NCBI GenBank assembly: GCA_963971535.1
Contig: OZ020589.1
Span: forward strand, 52,279,009-52,343,008
Direction: 5' to 3'
Source of the DNA: Notolepis coatsorum
Taxonomy: Eukaryota; Chordata; Actinopteri; Aulopiformes; Paralepididae
Length of the DNA: 64,000 bases
Shown one piece after another: positions 11,031 to 22,462 of this stretch; within the stretch, counting starts at the first letter, position 1; the number at the start of each line of letters is the position of its first letter. Both the position numbers and the translations under genes were made by a program. The notes under the pieces were generated by a model. The model ran no database searches and was not told where the DNA came from. It saw nothing but the letters and a program-made list of their open reading frames with translations.

Positions 11031-11209
11031 GGAGGATTCTGCAGAGCGGCAGATGACTCTGCCGAAGGCAGTCTCCCCGTTTGTTTGATTATTGTACTTT
11101 ATCCTTCATTTGATTTATATTTTGTGAATAAATACGCCCTAGCATTTGGCTAACTCTGAACTTCCTGTCTGTGCCGTTGCGTTTGAGGTCGGTTACAAAC
11201 CATAACATT

Positions 11210-11219
11210 ACGACCCGAC
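11210..11219 (+). other. Primer-binding site, self-complementary type
   Basis: ACGACCCGAC lies two bases after the LTR end and one base before the gag ATG. It does not look like the complement of a tRNA 3' end (no TGG start). It is exactly complementary to GTCGGGTCGT at the predicted RNA start (9160-9169). The Tf1/sushi group is known for self-priming of this kind. Confidence 0.65.
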
Positions 11220-11220
11220 C

Positions 11221-12342
11221 ATGACGACCTCAGCCGACACAGACAGGGTCAGAACAGCGTTGGCGGTCCAGATTGAGTTAACCAACGACCACAGCCTACA
11301 GCTAGGTGCGGCTGCGGCTGCTGTACAGGAGCTCCGAGACCAGGTCCTGCCTATTCAGGAGTCCCTTGGCTCTCTGGCTAGCCTGCAGACAGCCCAGGGT
11401 AATCAGCAGACTAATATTCTCCACCAATTACAAGCGCTGAGTGAAGCCGTTAACACCTTGCTTGTAACCCCACCTACCTCAGGAGCCTCGGCCGGAGCAT
11501 CACCCGCAGCCGTGGCAGGCGCCGGGCCTCCCGATCCCGCACCTCGGGAGCCCCGTCTCTCCGAACCACGGTTGTTCAATGGTAACTTCGAGGATTGTGC
11601 CACATTCATCATGCAATGTGAGTTGGTTTTTCGTCATCAACCCAGCCGATTCACTTCAAGGGGAGCCCGAGTGGCTTACATGACTAACCTGCTCTCAGGC
11701 CGGGCAGCCCAGTGGGTTACTGCCTCCTGGGCAATGGGGGCTGATTTCTGTTTTTCCTACCCAGACTTCGTGGCTGAGCTCCGCAGGGTTTTCCACCACC
11801 CAGCCCGTGGCCAGGACCCTGGAGCTCGGTTGGGCACCTTCCGGCAGGGCAGTGGCGGGGTCACCGACTACGTGCTGGAGTTCAGACTGGCGGCAACGGA
11901 GAGCGGTTGGAACGATCAAGCGCTTCGTCTCACCTTCATGAGGGGGCTCAACGACGCTGTCAGGGACCAGCTCGCGACCCGTGAGGAACCTGAGTCCCTC
12001 GAAGACCTATTCAGCCTCGCCATTCGCATTGACGGACGCCTCCAGGAGAGAAGACGTGAGAGAACCCGACAGGGACCTCCAGAGGTTCCCCAGACCCCCC
12101 GTACTCGTGACGGTACTGCGGTCCGCCCTGCTCCCAACACGACTGGTGGTTCCTTCCCCTCCCGTTCGGTGCCCGGGGAGGAACCCATGCAGCTGGGACG
12201 TTCACATCTTAGCCAAGCTGAACGGGAGGCGAGGTTCAGGTCCGGCCTTTGCCTCTACTGCGGTCGGGATGGACACCGTATCGCCAACTGCCCCACCCGG
12301 CCAAAAGACCAGGCTCGCCGGGACCCCGGGAGATCTTGGTGA
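11221..12342 (+). CDS. Gypsy gag (capsid-nucleocapsid), intact
   Basis: 373 codons. The N-terminus is alanine/glutamine-rich and probably helical. A capsid region (about residues 115-285) has [17 protein letters not shown] and SGRAAQWV, of the sushi type that also gave rise to the mammalian PEG10/RTL gag genes. A basic linker precedes one CCHC zinc knuckle ([14 protein letters not shown], near residues 344-357) that binds RNA. The ATG follows the PBS by one base. Pol overlaps the 3' end in the -1 frame, which suggests a -1 ribosomal frameshift. I see no canonical slippery heptamer in the overlap, so the mechanism is unproven. Confidence 0.85.
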   Translation: MTTSADTDRVRTALAVQIELTNDHSLQLGAAAAAVQELRDQVLPIQESLGSLASLQTAQGNQQTNILHQLQALSEAVNTLLVTPPTSGASAGASPAAVAGAGPPDPAPREPRLSEPRLFNGNFEDCATFIMQCELVFRHQPSRFTSRGARVAYMTNLLSGRAAQWVTASWAMGADFCFSYPDFVAELRRVFHHPARGQDPGARLGTFRQGSGGVTDYVLEFRLAATESGWNDQALRLTFMRGLNDAVRDQLATREEPESLEDLFSLAIRIDGRLQERRRERTRQGPPEVPQTPRTRDGTAVRPAPNTTGGSFPSRSVPGEEPMQLGRSHLSQAEREARFRSGLCLYCGRDGHRIANCPTRPKDQARRDPGRSW

Positions 12343-15300
12343 GCCGTTTTTCTCGTTCACAGAGCCGTGCACCACCTAGCCGTCTGATGAGCGTCACCCT
12401 GGCCTGGGCGGACCAACGGGCCACGGTGGAGGCACTCATTGACTCGGGTGCTGACGAGAGTTTCCTAGACTTCGAGTTTGCTACCCGGGCCAACATTCCA
12501 CTAGAGGACCTCGTGAGGCCATTGGAGGTGTTCGTATTGGACCAACACCGCCTGGCTGACATCACTCAACGCACCTGTCCTGTCCTGCTCACCATTGCTG
12601 GTAACCACGTTGAGAGACTCCAGTTTTTTATCACCAGATCCCCTCTTGTCCCAGTAGTCCTGGGCCGGCCCTGGCTCGCGCTGCATGAGCCCCACATCGC
12701 CTGGTCCTCCGGTACCATCAGGGGGTGGAGCTCCTCCTGTCATGCCCAGTGTCTTCAGGCCGCGTCCTGTCCCTCGCCCCGGAGATCCGTTTGTGAGCCG
12801 CCTCCGGACCTCTCGACCATACCCCCCGAGTACCACAACCTCGAGGAGGTTTTCAGTAAGTCCAGGGCTCAGGCCCTTCCGCCTCACCGGCCTTACGACT
12901 GTGCCATCGACCTCCGCTCAGGGGCTCCCCTTCCCGGCAGCCGCCTCTACAGTCTGACCGTCCCTGAGAAGGCAGCGATGGATCAATATATCTCTGAGTC
13001 CTTGGAAGCAGGACTCATTCGGCCTTCCTCCTCCCCTGTGGCGGCCGGTTTCTTCTTTGTTGGGAAGAAGGACGGAGACCTTCGACCCTGCATCGACTAT
13101 CGCCAGCTCAACGAGATCACCATTAAGAACAAGTACCCTCTTCCTCTCATGAACTCCACCTTCGAGCCTCTCACCCAGGCTACCGTCTTTACCAAGCTGG
13201 ACCTCCGGAGTGCCTACCATCTGGTCCGTATCCGAGAGGGCGATGAGTGGAATACCGCCTTCAAGACTCCCAGGGGCCACTACGAGTACCTGGTAATGCC
13301 GTTCGGCCTCACCAACGCTCCGGCGGTATTCCAGGCGCTCATGAACGACGTCCTTCGTGACATGCTGGAGGAGTTTGTGGTAGTATACCTAGACGACATC
13401 CTCAATTTCTCCAAGACCCTCGAGGAACACATCCATCATGTCCGCCGTGTGCTGGAGCGCCTCCTCCACAATCGGCTCTTCGTCAAGGCAGAGAAGTGCC
13501 GATTCCACTCCGACTCCGTTGATTACCTGGGCTTCATCGTGGAGAGAGGCTTGACCCGAGCTGACCCTCGCAAGATCCGGGCCGTGGAGGAGTGGCCGGA
13601 ACCCACCTCTCAGAAGGAGTTACAGAGCTTCCTCGGGTTCGCCAACTTCTACCGAAGATTCATCCGGAACTACAGTCAGGTGGCGGAACCGCTTACCAGG
13701 CTGACCTCTCCCGCCCTGCCGTTCGACTGGTCCCCAGCGGCGTGTGCTGCGTTCCGCTCCCTCAAGAAGAGGTTCACTTCCGCCCCGATCTTGCTCCATC
13801 CAGACCCCAAGAGACAGTTCATCGTAGAGGTGGACGCCTCGGATACTGGACTAGGAGCTATCTTATCCCAGCGGTCGGCAACGGACCAGAAGGTACATCC
13901 GTGCGCCTTCTACTCGCGTCGTTTCCTCCCTGCCGAGAGGAACTACGACATCGGCAATCGGGAACTGCTGGCGGTTGTGGCTGCCTTGGAGGAGTGGCGT
14001 CATTGGCTAGAGGGGGCCAAGGAGCCATTTCCCATTTGGACAGACCACAAGAACCTGACGTACATCCGTGCTTCCAAGCGCCTCAATGGCCGGCAGGCAA
14101 TATGGGCCAGCTTCCTCAGTCGGTTCGACTTCTCGCTGACGTTTCGCCCTGGTTCCCGCAACACGAAGGCCGACTCCCTGTCCCGGTTACACTCCAAGGG
14201 GGCTCCAACCACTGAGGACCCGACTCCCATCCTCCCAGAGGCCAGGGTGGTAGGAGTATTCACCTTGGGCATCGAGGGGGTGGTAAGGCGTGCCCTACGC
14301 TTCCATCGCGCTCCAGGCAATGTACCGGTTCATCGTCTCTTCGTCCCCGACTCAGTCCGGTCCCGGGTCCTCCAGTGGGGCCATAACAGCCGGTTCGCCT
14401 GCCACCCAGGCGTTCATCGCATGTTCTCCTTCCTGGCTCGTCGATTCTGGTGGCCCACCATGAGGAACGACGTCAAGGAGTTCGTACTGGCCTGCGCAGT
14501 CTGCGCCCGCAGCAAGGCCTCCCACCAGGCACCCTCCGGGCTATTGCAGCCACTTCCCATTCCGAGCCGCCCTTGGTCCCATGTGGCGTTGGACTTCGTC
14601 ACGGGTCTTCCTTCTTCCCAGGGGAACACGTGCTTACTGACCGTGGTGGATCGGTTCAGCAAGGGGGTTCACCTCGTGGCCCTTCCCAAGCTTCCCTCGG
14701 CGGCCGAGACGGCAGACCTCCTGACACGCCACGTGTTTCGCCTCCATGGGTTTCCCCAGGACGTCGTCTCGGACCGGGGGCCCCAGTTCACTTCCCAAGT
14801 ATGGCGGGCTTTTTGCAAGGGATTGGGGGCAACGGTCAGTCTTTCCTCTGGTTATCATCCCCAGACTAACGGACAAACGGAGAGGATGAACCAGAGTGTG
14901 GAGTCTGCTCTTCGGTGTGTGGCTGCCGAGAAACCCGCTTCTTGGAGCCGTTTCCTTCCCTGGGTCGAGTACTCCATCAACTTTATGGTCAGTTCCGCCA
15001 CCGGCCTCACCCTTTGAGGTATCCCTGGGCTACCAACCCCCTCTTTTCCCTGCACAGGAGTCGGAGGTGGCAGTTCCCTCCGTACAGGACTACCTCAACC
15101 GGTGCCGTCGGGTCTGGGAGATCACCAGGACTGCGCTGCTCCGGTCATCGGAGCGCGCCAGTCGTGGGGCTGACCGGCGCCGGGTCCCTGCGCCGACGTA
15201 CCACCCTGGGCAGAGGGTGTGGCTTTCCGCAAGGGACCTTCCGCTTCGGTCCTCGGCCAAAAAGCTTAACCCCCGGTTCGTCGGTCCTTTTGAGGTTCTG

Positions 15301-15699
15301 AAGGTACTCAGTCCGGCGGCGGTGAGTCTTAAGCTTCCTGCGTCCATGCACATTCACCCCGTTTTCCATGTGTCCCGGGTTAAGCCTGTCTCTCTCAGTC
15401 CCCTGATGCCTCCTGCTCCGGAACCACCTCCTCCCGTGATGGTGGACGGTCACCCCCAGTGGCAGGTCCGCCGGTTGATGGGCGTTCGACGGCGGGGTCG
15501 GGGGTTCCAGTACCTGGTGGACTGGGAGGGGTACAGCCCGGAGGAACGGAGCTGGGTCTCCCGCCAGCTCATCGTAGATCCCGGCCTAATCACCGACTTC
15601 CATCGTGCCCATCCGGGCGAGCCGGGTCGGGCTGGTCGCCGGGTGGCTCCCGTGGAGGGGGGGGGGGGGGGGGGGGGGGGTACTGTGAGGTTTGGTTGA
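12249..15699 (+). pseudogene. Gypsy pol: protease-RT-RNase H-integrase-chromodomain, one frameshift
   Basis: The first segment, 12249-15017, has the aspartic protease site [10 protein letters not shown] (near residue 63-72), RT with YLDD (near 379-382), RNase H ([13 protein letters not shown], near 527) and integrase. Integrase has a zinc-binding region ending CAVCARSK and DDE residues in LDFVTG, SDRGPQF and the E of NGQTERMNQ. At about 15009-15013 a one-base loss in a C run puts the frame into a TGA stop (15015-15017). The reading continues in the other frame to 15699 with GPFEVLK and [11 protein letters not shown] boxes and a chromodomain ([15 protein letters not shown]). The ORF lies in the -1 frame relative to gag, and its ATG is not used as such. 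The frameshift removes the integrase C-terminus and chromodomain, so this copy is likely inactive unless helped in trans. Confidence 0.88.
15657..15683 (+). other. Polypurine tract, 24-G homopolymer
   Basis: A run of 24 G (15657-15680) followed by TAC sits directly before the right LTR, where the plus-strand primer is made. The run also encodes a glycine string at the end of pol. It is much longer than a usual PPT and may have expanded. Confidence 0.7.
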
Positions 15700-16693
15700 T
15701 TCCCCGCCACACGCTCTCCTGAGGTATGGTGCTGATTGGTGCATTCCCCGCAACACGCTTTTTGAGCGATTGCCACTTTCATCGCGCAGCTGTCATAGTT
15801 TGTGATTAGCGCCCCAGAGGGCTTTATATACCAGGACCTTCCTTCTATCGTTGTCGGGTCGTTCTGGAATACAACTGCATTTGCCTGCTTTTTCCCTGTT
15901 GCTGTTCCTGGTCTACTTTCTCTCCAGGACCTTTCCGTGGAGAACCGCTGTTGAGAACCTTGTTCCCCGTTTGGAGCTGCGCTATACGCGTTGCGCTTGG
16001 GTGAGTGGAACCAAACCCCTCTGGATTATTCTGATTGTGTGTTTTAGAAGAGACACTGAAGACTTCGTTTTGTTTGCACTGACTCAGCTAAGTTGTGTGT
16101 TGTGGGGAACACTGAAGACTGTCACTGTCAATTGGTTCTGGATTATTCTGATTGTGTGTTTTGGAAGAGACACTGAAGACTTCGTTTTGTTGCACTAACT
16201 CAGCTAAATTGTGTGTTGTGGGGAACACTGAAGACTGTCACTGTCAATTGGTTCTGGACCCAGCTAGGGAGGAGGGAACCACACTGCCTCTGTGTTTCGT
16301 TGGACTGTTTCTGATATCTCTCTCTCTCTCTGTTTTTCACCTTGAGTGAAAGCTGGGAGTATCTGCAGAGCCGCTACAACGTCACATGCCAATTCCCCAC
16401 CACTATCTGCTGGCAGTATCTGCAGAGCCGCTACAACGTCACATGCCAATTCCCCACCACTATCTGCTGGGAGTATCTGCAGAGCCGCTACAACGTCACA
16501 TGCCAATTCCCCACCACTATCACCAGGAGGATTCTGCAGAGCGGCAGATGACTCTGCCGAAGGCAGTCTCCCCGTTTGTTTGATTATTGTACTTTATCCT
16601 TCTTTTGACTCTGTGAATAAATCCGCCCTAGCATTTGGCTAACTCTGAACTTCCTGTCTGTGCCGTTGCGTTTGAGGTCGGTTACAAACCATA
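15684..16693 (+). repeat. 3' LTR of the Gypsy element
   Basis: It starts TGTGAGG and is collinear with the left LTR minus the hAT insertion. It has the TATA box at 15823-15830, three 57-bp units and 'gtgaataaatccgccc' near the 3' end as a poly-A signal. The last bases of the left LTR (ACA) are not present here. Confidence 0.88.
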
Positions 16694-17587
16694 GTATAGT
16701 ATCCATAGCTATAATATAGAATATACAGGTAGATATAGCCCTGCAAACACAGCCACACAGCCCTATCTCTTAGAGTGGTGGCACAGTAGGAACTAAGATG
16801 GGCTAGGCCTCTGGTGCTGAAAGGATACAATAATTCAGGAGTACAATTTTGAGTAAAAACATCAAACATTTGTTTTTTCTTTCAAAGAATTATATCTTGC
16901 AGCATATTTTAAGTTTTTCTTTTTATATTAAAATATATTTCGTTTTTAAGAATTTGTAAAGGATAGGCAAAAATAAGCATGTTTGGATTTTGTGTGAGCT
17001 TGCCTTGAATATGTACATTTGTGATTTTATTTTTATTTTTTTCCTTTTGTAAGTCCACACAGGTGTGTTTGATTTGTCTGTAAACAAGACCGAAAAATGA
17101 ACTTCATTCATTCATTCATAAAATCATGGAACATAATTGTTTGTCCCTGTACTTTTCTTCAGCTGCAGGTAATTATGAGCAAACTAAATTAGTTAGATTG
17201 GACATTTTAATGAATTATATCAAGCAGAGAACAGAGACATCCGGCATTACGGATGAATGAAGCTATTTCAGTCTATTGAGTAACAAACAAATGAGCAAAG
17301 TATTTATTTACCCAACTCAAAAATGTGTCAAATATTTTTCAAATTATCTTCACCTAGAAAATAAACTAAAAACCTAATGTCGAACAGAGCAATGTAACAA
17401 TCCTCACACTGGGCTGTTTCCCCCTCCTCACCACCACCTTTACTAGAGACGAAAAATAACCTGGTGTAACCTGAGCGCCCCTACTCGTTGATACCATTAT
17501 ACGGCAACTGCCAGAAACCACTCGCCTGGGGTAGACGGTCCTAACTGCTACTATCTGTAACACGTTTAAAATTAAATCCAAACAGAC
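16694..17587. other. Dynein intron, repeat-rich
   Basis: No gene was seen. A stretch near 17040-17125 ends with four ATTC units after 'aaacaagaccgaaaaatgaac', like the tail of a LINE or SINE. The rest is A+T-rich. It forms the start of the intron downstream of the 17.6-kb dynein exon. Confidence 0.4.
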
Positions 17588-17732
17588 CTTTTCCGGTACG
17601 AAGTCGTCGTTATTGATATATTTCTGTAGCTTCTGCAGGACCTGAGGCTTGATGTTCTCCTTGTCATAGTCCCCCAAGCGCTTGAGGAAGTTGGAGTCTC
17701 CCAGCACTGACTTTGCACTGACCCATTCTGGC
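17588..17732 (-). CDS. dnah6: Axonemal dynein heavy chain exon (microtubule-binding domain)
   Basis: This 145-bp exon has an AG acceptor just upstream (17733-17734) and a GT donor (17586-17587). It encodes [19 protein letters not shown] and continues to NNDDFVPEK. This segment of dynein heavy chains lies in the microtubule-binding tip of the stalk. It begins with one base that completes the last codon of the 44.2-kb exon (AA + G, Lys), so the two join in frame as ...LLNEK-PEWV.... No further exon was found down to position 1, so the next intron is at least 17.5 kb. Family membership is certain. The dnah6 paralogue call is from similarity recalled by eye. Confidence 0.8.
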
Positions 17733-17960
17733 CTGGGAGGACAGATAAGCAGGGAGAGAGAATAATGAGTTCACCCAGCCACAGTCATTCTGGGCTCAAA
17801 CATGTATTGTGTTGTCTTAAAACAATGCTTAAATCAACTAGAAGAGTAGGCTCAGTAGAGCACAAATCTTCACCAGGTGGTATGTCTTCTGTTAAAAATG
17901 CCTGCCTGCTATCAGAAATGCAAGCTGAGGGCCACAATGAGACATAAAAAGGTGTCTTAA

Positions 17961-18790
17961 CACATTCGGGACGGGCCACGGATAAATCTGTGGTTCGGCA
18001 CCATGCTTAAAGGACCAACCACGGACATGTCCATGGCAAGGTTGTTTTGGCTTTTATTCCATTTTAATAACCTACTCAAGGTCACGAGCGGCACTGCAGA
18101 AGTACCCTACTCTTTGAATTCGAAAAAGTGCATTACAGGCTAGATCCTTTTAGGGGCGCTATCTCGATAATGCAGTGTTCCCTGTGGCAGAAGTTGTCTT
18201 GTTTTTTCTGGATTTCCAATGTAGTTTTCTACTAACCTGAAGCGATGCCTATAGCCTGTTACACAGATTACGTTTTGGGACGCGGATTTCACTATGCAGT
18301 AAAGGAATATATCATCAGCCAATGGACATATCGATCTACCAGATGGCGATGGATAACTGGGAAATGCTCTGGGGGATCCAACTGGCCCACGGTAAGATCT
18401 TTTTCACGTAAATTACACGCTGATCAGGCATTGTTTTGATAGCCATCCACCCAGTCAACGAATGTGGCTACTGAGGCTAACACGGTTATTGGTAATCAAT
18501 AATCAGAAACAACGTTCCCCCCCCCCCCCCTTCATGCATTCATGGTGGACCATCAATACCGATCATATGCAGTTTGAGTTTTAACTGTAGCTTCTGTATA
18601 GCCGAAATGCCATTGGATTTAACGTTATTAGCTTAGCGGCCTGTATCTAGCCTTCCAGGAAATATCCTAGTCGAAATCCCTTATAACGCTTATATTCAAG
18701 ACGCTATAAAATGAGAACGTATTGATGAAAAAATTATTTCTTTAAGCCATTTTTTTCTTTAAGACCAGGTGTCGATCGCAGAAATCCAGA
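17961..18790 (+). mobile_element. piggyBac-like element, plus copy, right end missing
   Basis: It begins after TTAA (17957-17960) with CACATTCGGGACGGGCCAC. Its body (GGGGCGCTATCTCGATAATG, CCAGATGGCGAT, poly-C at about 18520) is found again inverted at 41427-42086 plus 43880-44092. The right end, present in the other copy as CACATTGGCGGCCAC next to TTAA, is missing here, where a (GATT)n-tailed repeat starts at about 18808. No transposase is encoded. Confidence 0.55.
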
Positions 18791-18807
18791 TTTTCTAACG
18801 GCATTGA

Positions 18808-18880
18808 TTGATTGATTGATTGATTTAAAACTTTATTAACAGATTGCAGAATGGGTACCGCTCAATAGCTTCGCCGACAA
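18808..18880 (-). repeat. R-family short repeat, 5'-truncated, with (GATT)n tail
   Basis: A minus-strand fragment of the repeat seen complete near 35.6-36.0 kb: the tail GATTGATTGATT, then 'actttattaacagattgcagaatgggtac' as separate recognisable boxes. Confidence 0.6.
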
Positions 18881-21063
18881 GTTAAATGCATAATCTATAG
18901 GCTAATGTTAAGTCCCTCATTATCCCAATCAATCAGATTATATTTCTTTAAATGTGCCTGCTGGCAGTAGGCTTAATGGAATGAATAATCGAATGAGATC
19001 TATTGCTAGCGAAAATAATTAGTTCAACTCTTTCAGAATAAGTAGATACAAACAAGCCCAAAGAGTATCTAATTGATACGAATTAATAGATACTTATGAG
19101 GATATCTGTACTGTATGCGCACGGCTTAGGCATCATGTACTTTATATATAAATACATGGTTCCTAACGTTTTCAAGGCGCAACCCCCGAAATATCGGTGT
19201 CAGAGAGGCTTGGAGGGAGGCTTGCAGTTTCAGTATTAATCAGGTTTTAATCTGTTTCGGACATCCATACATGCATTGAATTGATTAACCGTTGGTTTAT
19301 ACAAGTGACACCTTGTTCATCATCAGATAACAGTGCTTGAACAGATAAATGCATTTTCTCAAATGCATTCATCAAATGTCAACGGCTCATTACATTTCTC
19401 AAATCCGTCAAACAGCGCATCTCATCAGACATTTTAATCCCAGTTACAATATCACAATAACGTGTGAGTGACAGTGATACAATTCAACAATCCACAGATT
19501 CAGATTCCTCGTAATTCATAATCCACAGTCCACGCATAAAGACGCTTCAATTTATGCTTGAATGAAACACAATCCGGGCGCTCTGTTAAGCAAATACATC
19601 AACAGCGGAGAATATGAAACTAATCAGAGCCAAGCGCCCGATAGGTTTCATTCATTAAAAATATCCCTGCGGGATTCACATTTGCAAGGCTCCCTTATTA
19701 AAATAACCACTAGTGTGTGTATCACAACTCCGAGCGCCGTAAATATGACATGCATTATTTAGGTCAAAGTAAATCCATTCAGAATGGTATAATGGGATCT
19801 AGACTGTGAGAATTATTTCAGGAAGCTCTTTGTGAGGGTGTGGCCATGCAGGTTATCGAGCTAACTGAACTAAACCCTGCCCTCGACCAGGTTCAAACTT
19901 TTTGATCTGTTGCCATAGCGATTTAGAAAATCCAACGTCGGGGAACGGAAAGGTCTGGCTTAAGTCAAGCTATGCTGAAAATGATCCGGCTAACTCAGTT
20001 AGCCAGGTACGAGGAACAGGGCCCAGGTGTCTCTCGTCCAATCAGTGTGTATATATGCATGCTCCCCCCTGTCTTCCTTGTGGGTTAATTATTCTGTTTC
20101 CTGTATTCTGTCATTCCCGGTTGCTACTCTGTCTCAGTTCATGTTATCCTGTCGTTCCTGGTATTGTCCTTGTATCCTGTTAAATAGTAAGTGTTTCTAG
20201 TGTTCAGTTTTGTTGCTACCATCTTTGTTTTTGTGTTTCAGTTCGCTTTTGGATAGGTTATTGTTTGTAGTTAGTTTTGTACCCCGCTTGCTGCCAGCCT
20301 TGCTGTGCCACATCGTAACCTGGATCTCTGCTCCCGTTTTCAAAAAGAAAATATCGGCTTTCTTGCTCATCAACTTTATCTCTAAAATATGTTTCTGACA
20401 ACTAGTATAAACTGGTTTGAATAAACTACTTTGCCAGTTTGATCTAAGCAAACAGGTACTCCTTTCTCAGATTCCGAGGTATAATAGATTATTTTGGGAG
20501 ACATTTGCTTTTAAAATGGCAGCATCCTGGAGCCCTACAGTTATCTAGCCTCAATACGAGGTCACCACCAATCACTTAATCCGTGAGCATTACAGATGAA
20601 GCCTTTAGTTTTCATGGACGCTTTGCCGCGACGCGCGCACGGTGATATCACGTCGTTGGAATTAATTGGGAACCCAGGCTGCTGTTGTTTTATGCCGCCA
20701 GGAGGCACAAAGTCATTAGACGGACGCTACAACGTCCTACAGTATATACTGTATAACGATCTGTATATGTTTTGTTGTCTAAAATAAATACCATACAATA
20801 TGTCTACAGGCGTATATGTGAATAGGCGTTCTAAACCTTTAAATTACAATGACGGCTAATTGCTTAGGAATGCTGAACAATGATCCGCGTTTATGCAGGA
20901 ATGGAATTTAACTATGGTTACCTGGAACAAAACAAGCCGACGTACGTCAAAGCGGTAAAGCGGTTGTGTAAACACGCAATGTTGCTGAATAAAATAATTA
21001 ACCAGTTAAAACCTGTCGAATGGAGCAGTCAATGTGTATATTGTGTATATATAATGGATCTAT
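18881..21063. other. Intronic DNA, unassigned
   Basis: No coding similarity was found. 19860-20010 looks like a transposon terminus region, and 20010-20460 has an LTR-like look (TATATATGCATGC and repeated 'tcctgt'), but I could not find matched ends or a duplication for either. Confidence 0.3.
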
Positions 21064-21065
21064 TT

Positions 21066-21140
21066 TGTCTGGTACCGTGGTGTAACGGTTAATGCTCATA
21101 CCTCTCAAGTGGACGACCCCGGTTTGAATCCCAGCCATTC
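21066..21140 (+). repeat. tRNA-derived sequence (pseudo-tRNA or SINE head)
   Basis: TGGTGTAACGGTTAATGC resembles an A box and GGTTTGAATCC a B box at tRNA-like spacing. I could not pair the acceptor or anticodon stems convincingly, so it is probably not a working tRNA gene. Confidence 0.35.
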
Positions 21141-21792
21141 TGATATATATATTTTTTTATTATTTATAAAATGAAATTGCCCGCAACGATGTGCATAATA
21201 CAATAGTAATAATATATAATAAGAATCCAACCAATAGAGCGACATTGTGCAATAAACAAGTAAACAAAGTAGGGCATATCGGTATTTGTACATGAGTTAT
21301 TCTCGAAGTCAACTTCTTGTCTGTTGTTGCTACGCAACTTCAGCGTGGGGAGAACCTGTTCAGTCTGGTACAGTACATTGTGTACGCTTCATTTAGTGGA
21401 GAAACGGATCGTTAAAGCGGCAATTTAAAGACTTTCAAGCGGAATTTTCTTCAGTCCTTCACAATGCCAAAGAGCTGCTGTGTTACGCATTGTACTAATG
21501 ACAAAAAAAATACCCAAATCTGCAGTTTTATATAATACCCGTCGAGGAATCATGGAGGGAAAAGTGGCTAGCAGCTACAGTATCAAGAGGGCACACGTAG
21601 ATGCAGACGGGAGAGTCGACCAAAGCAGACCCTGGTCCCCCAAGTCAAATTCTACGTATGTCTGCTCTACCCATTTCATAACAGGTGAGAATAAGGAACA
21701 AATATTTATATAGTAAATTAAGTTGTATTGGCTGTGAGGCTGTAAACAGCAGATGTTAGCTGCTAGCTGATTGATTGATTAGCTAGCAGTCT

Positions 21793-22035
21793 CTAGCTAC
21801 TTCCCCATAATAGTCCATTCTCAGTGTAGCCTACATGCCTTTTTCATTTTTATATGTTACTAGTATAGTATTTATCAATCACATTCAGTGTTGTTGTCCT
21901 TGCTCTAAGAGACTGCTAGCTACTTCCCCATAATAGTCCATTCTCAGTGTAGCCTACATGCCTTTTTCATTTTTATATGTTACTAGTATACTATTTATCA
22001 ATCACATTCAGTGTTGTCCTTGCTCTAAGGACTTG
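21793..22035. repeat. Tandem duplication, 123-bp unit x2
   Basis: The unit beginning CTAGCTACTTCCCCATAATA at 21793 recurs at 21916 with few differences (one TAGTATAGT/TAGTATACT change and a 3-bp deletion). It lies in the presumed intron of the THAP-DDE pseudogene. Confidence 0.85.
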
Positions 22036-22049
22036 TTATTGAATAGTCG

Positions 22050-22462
22050 TATTGCTTGTAATATACATGTCATATGTATATACTCTCTGTCAGGATCTAT
22101 GGGTAACAGTACTGTATATTTGCATATCATATTATGTCACAAATGTAACAGTACTATATACCTGTATGTCATGTATGTCCCTATGCCATAAATGTCATGA
22201 TGTCATGTATGTTGTGTATGTCATAAATGTCACTATGAATTGAAAATGGGGGACCCTGATGTAAACAAGACAAACGTCTTTCTCTGGTCTGCATCCCCTT
22301 AACAATTGTGTGTATTGAGCCGTACTGTATTGTACCCATTCTGCAATCTGTTAATAACGTTTTCATTCATTCATTCATTCATTCATTCATTCATTCATTC
22401 ATTCATTCATTCATTCATTCATTCATTCATTCATTAATTCATTCATTCATTCATTCATTCAG
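22050..22462 (+). repeat. R-family repeat with long (ATTC)n tail
   Basis: It contains 'atgaattgaaaatggggg', 'accctgatgtaaacaagac' and 'tctgcatccccttaacaatt' boxes and ends in about 25 ATTC units (22361-22462). It belongs to a family with at least eight copies in this window. The tetranucleotide tail suggests retrotransposition by a LINE that ends in short tandem repeats. Confidence 0.65.

Larger units (their letters stand above)
8991..11207 (+). repeat. 5' LTR of the Gypsy element
   Basis: It starts TGTGAGG and ends CATAACA, matching the right LTR over its length apart from an inserted hAT element (9428-10599), a 14-bp difference near 9290 and scattered changes. Without the insertion it is about 1.04 kb. 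It contains a TATA box (9130-9137), a predicted start site near 9160, a roughly 120-bp internal duplication and a 57-bp triplicated unit. Confidence 0.88.
8991..16693 (+). mobile_element. Ty3/Gypsy chromovirus (Tf1/sushi-type) LTR retrotransposon
   Basis: Two related LTRs (8991-11207 and 15684-16693) bound gag, protease, RT, RNase H, integrase and a C-terminal chromodomain, in that order. This order and the chromodomain define chromoviruses. The left LTR is longer because a hAT element inserted in it. No matching target duplication was found: the bases left of 8991 and right of 16693 differ, and the right LTR lacks the last three bases of the left one. An end may have been altered after insertion. 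Pol carries one frameshift, so this copy is probably not autonomous. Confidence 0.9.

Noticed and set aside
11403..15782. Numerous minus-strand and other-frame ORFs over the Gypsy element
   Set aside because: Shadows of gag and pol with no domain of their own.
1..17587. A further downstream dynein exon (expected start of coiled coil 2)
   Set aside because: Looked for the conserved Trp-Val-Arg-Ala-Met-type stretch on the minus strand and did not find it. The next exon must lie beyond the window or be too short to see by eye.
20010..20460. LTR-like block with a TATATATGCATGC box
   Set aside because: I could not find matched ends, a target duplication or a second copy, so it is not listed as an LTR.
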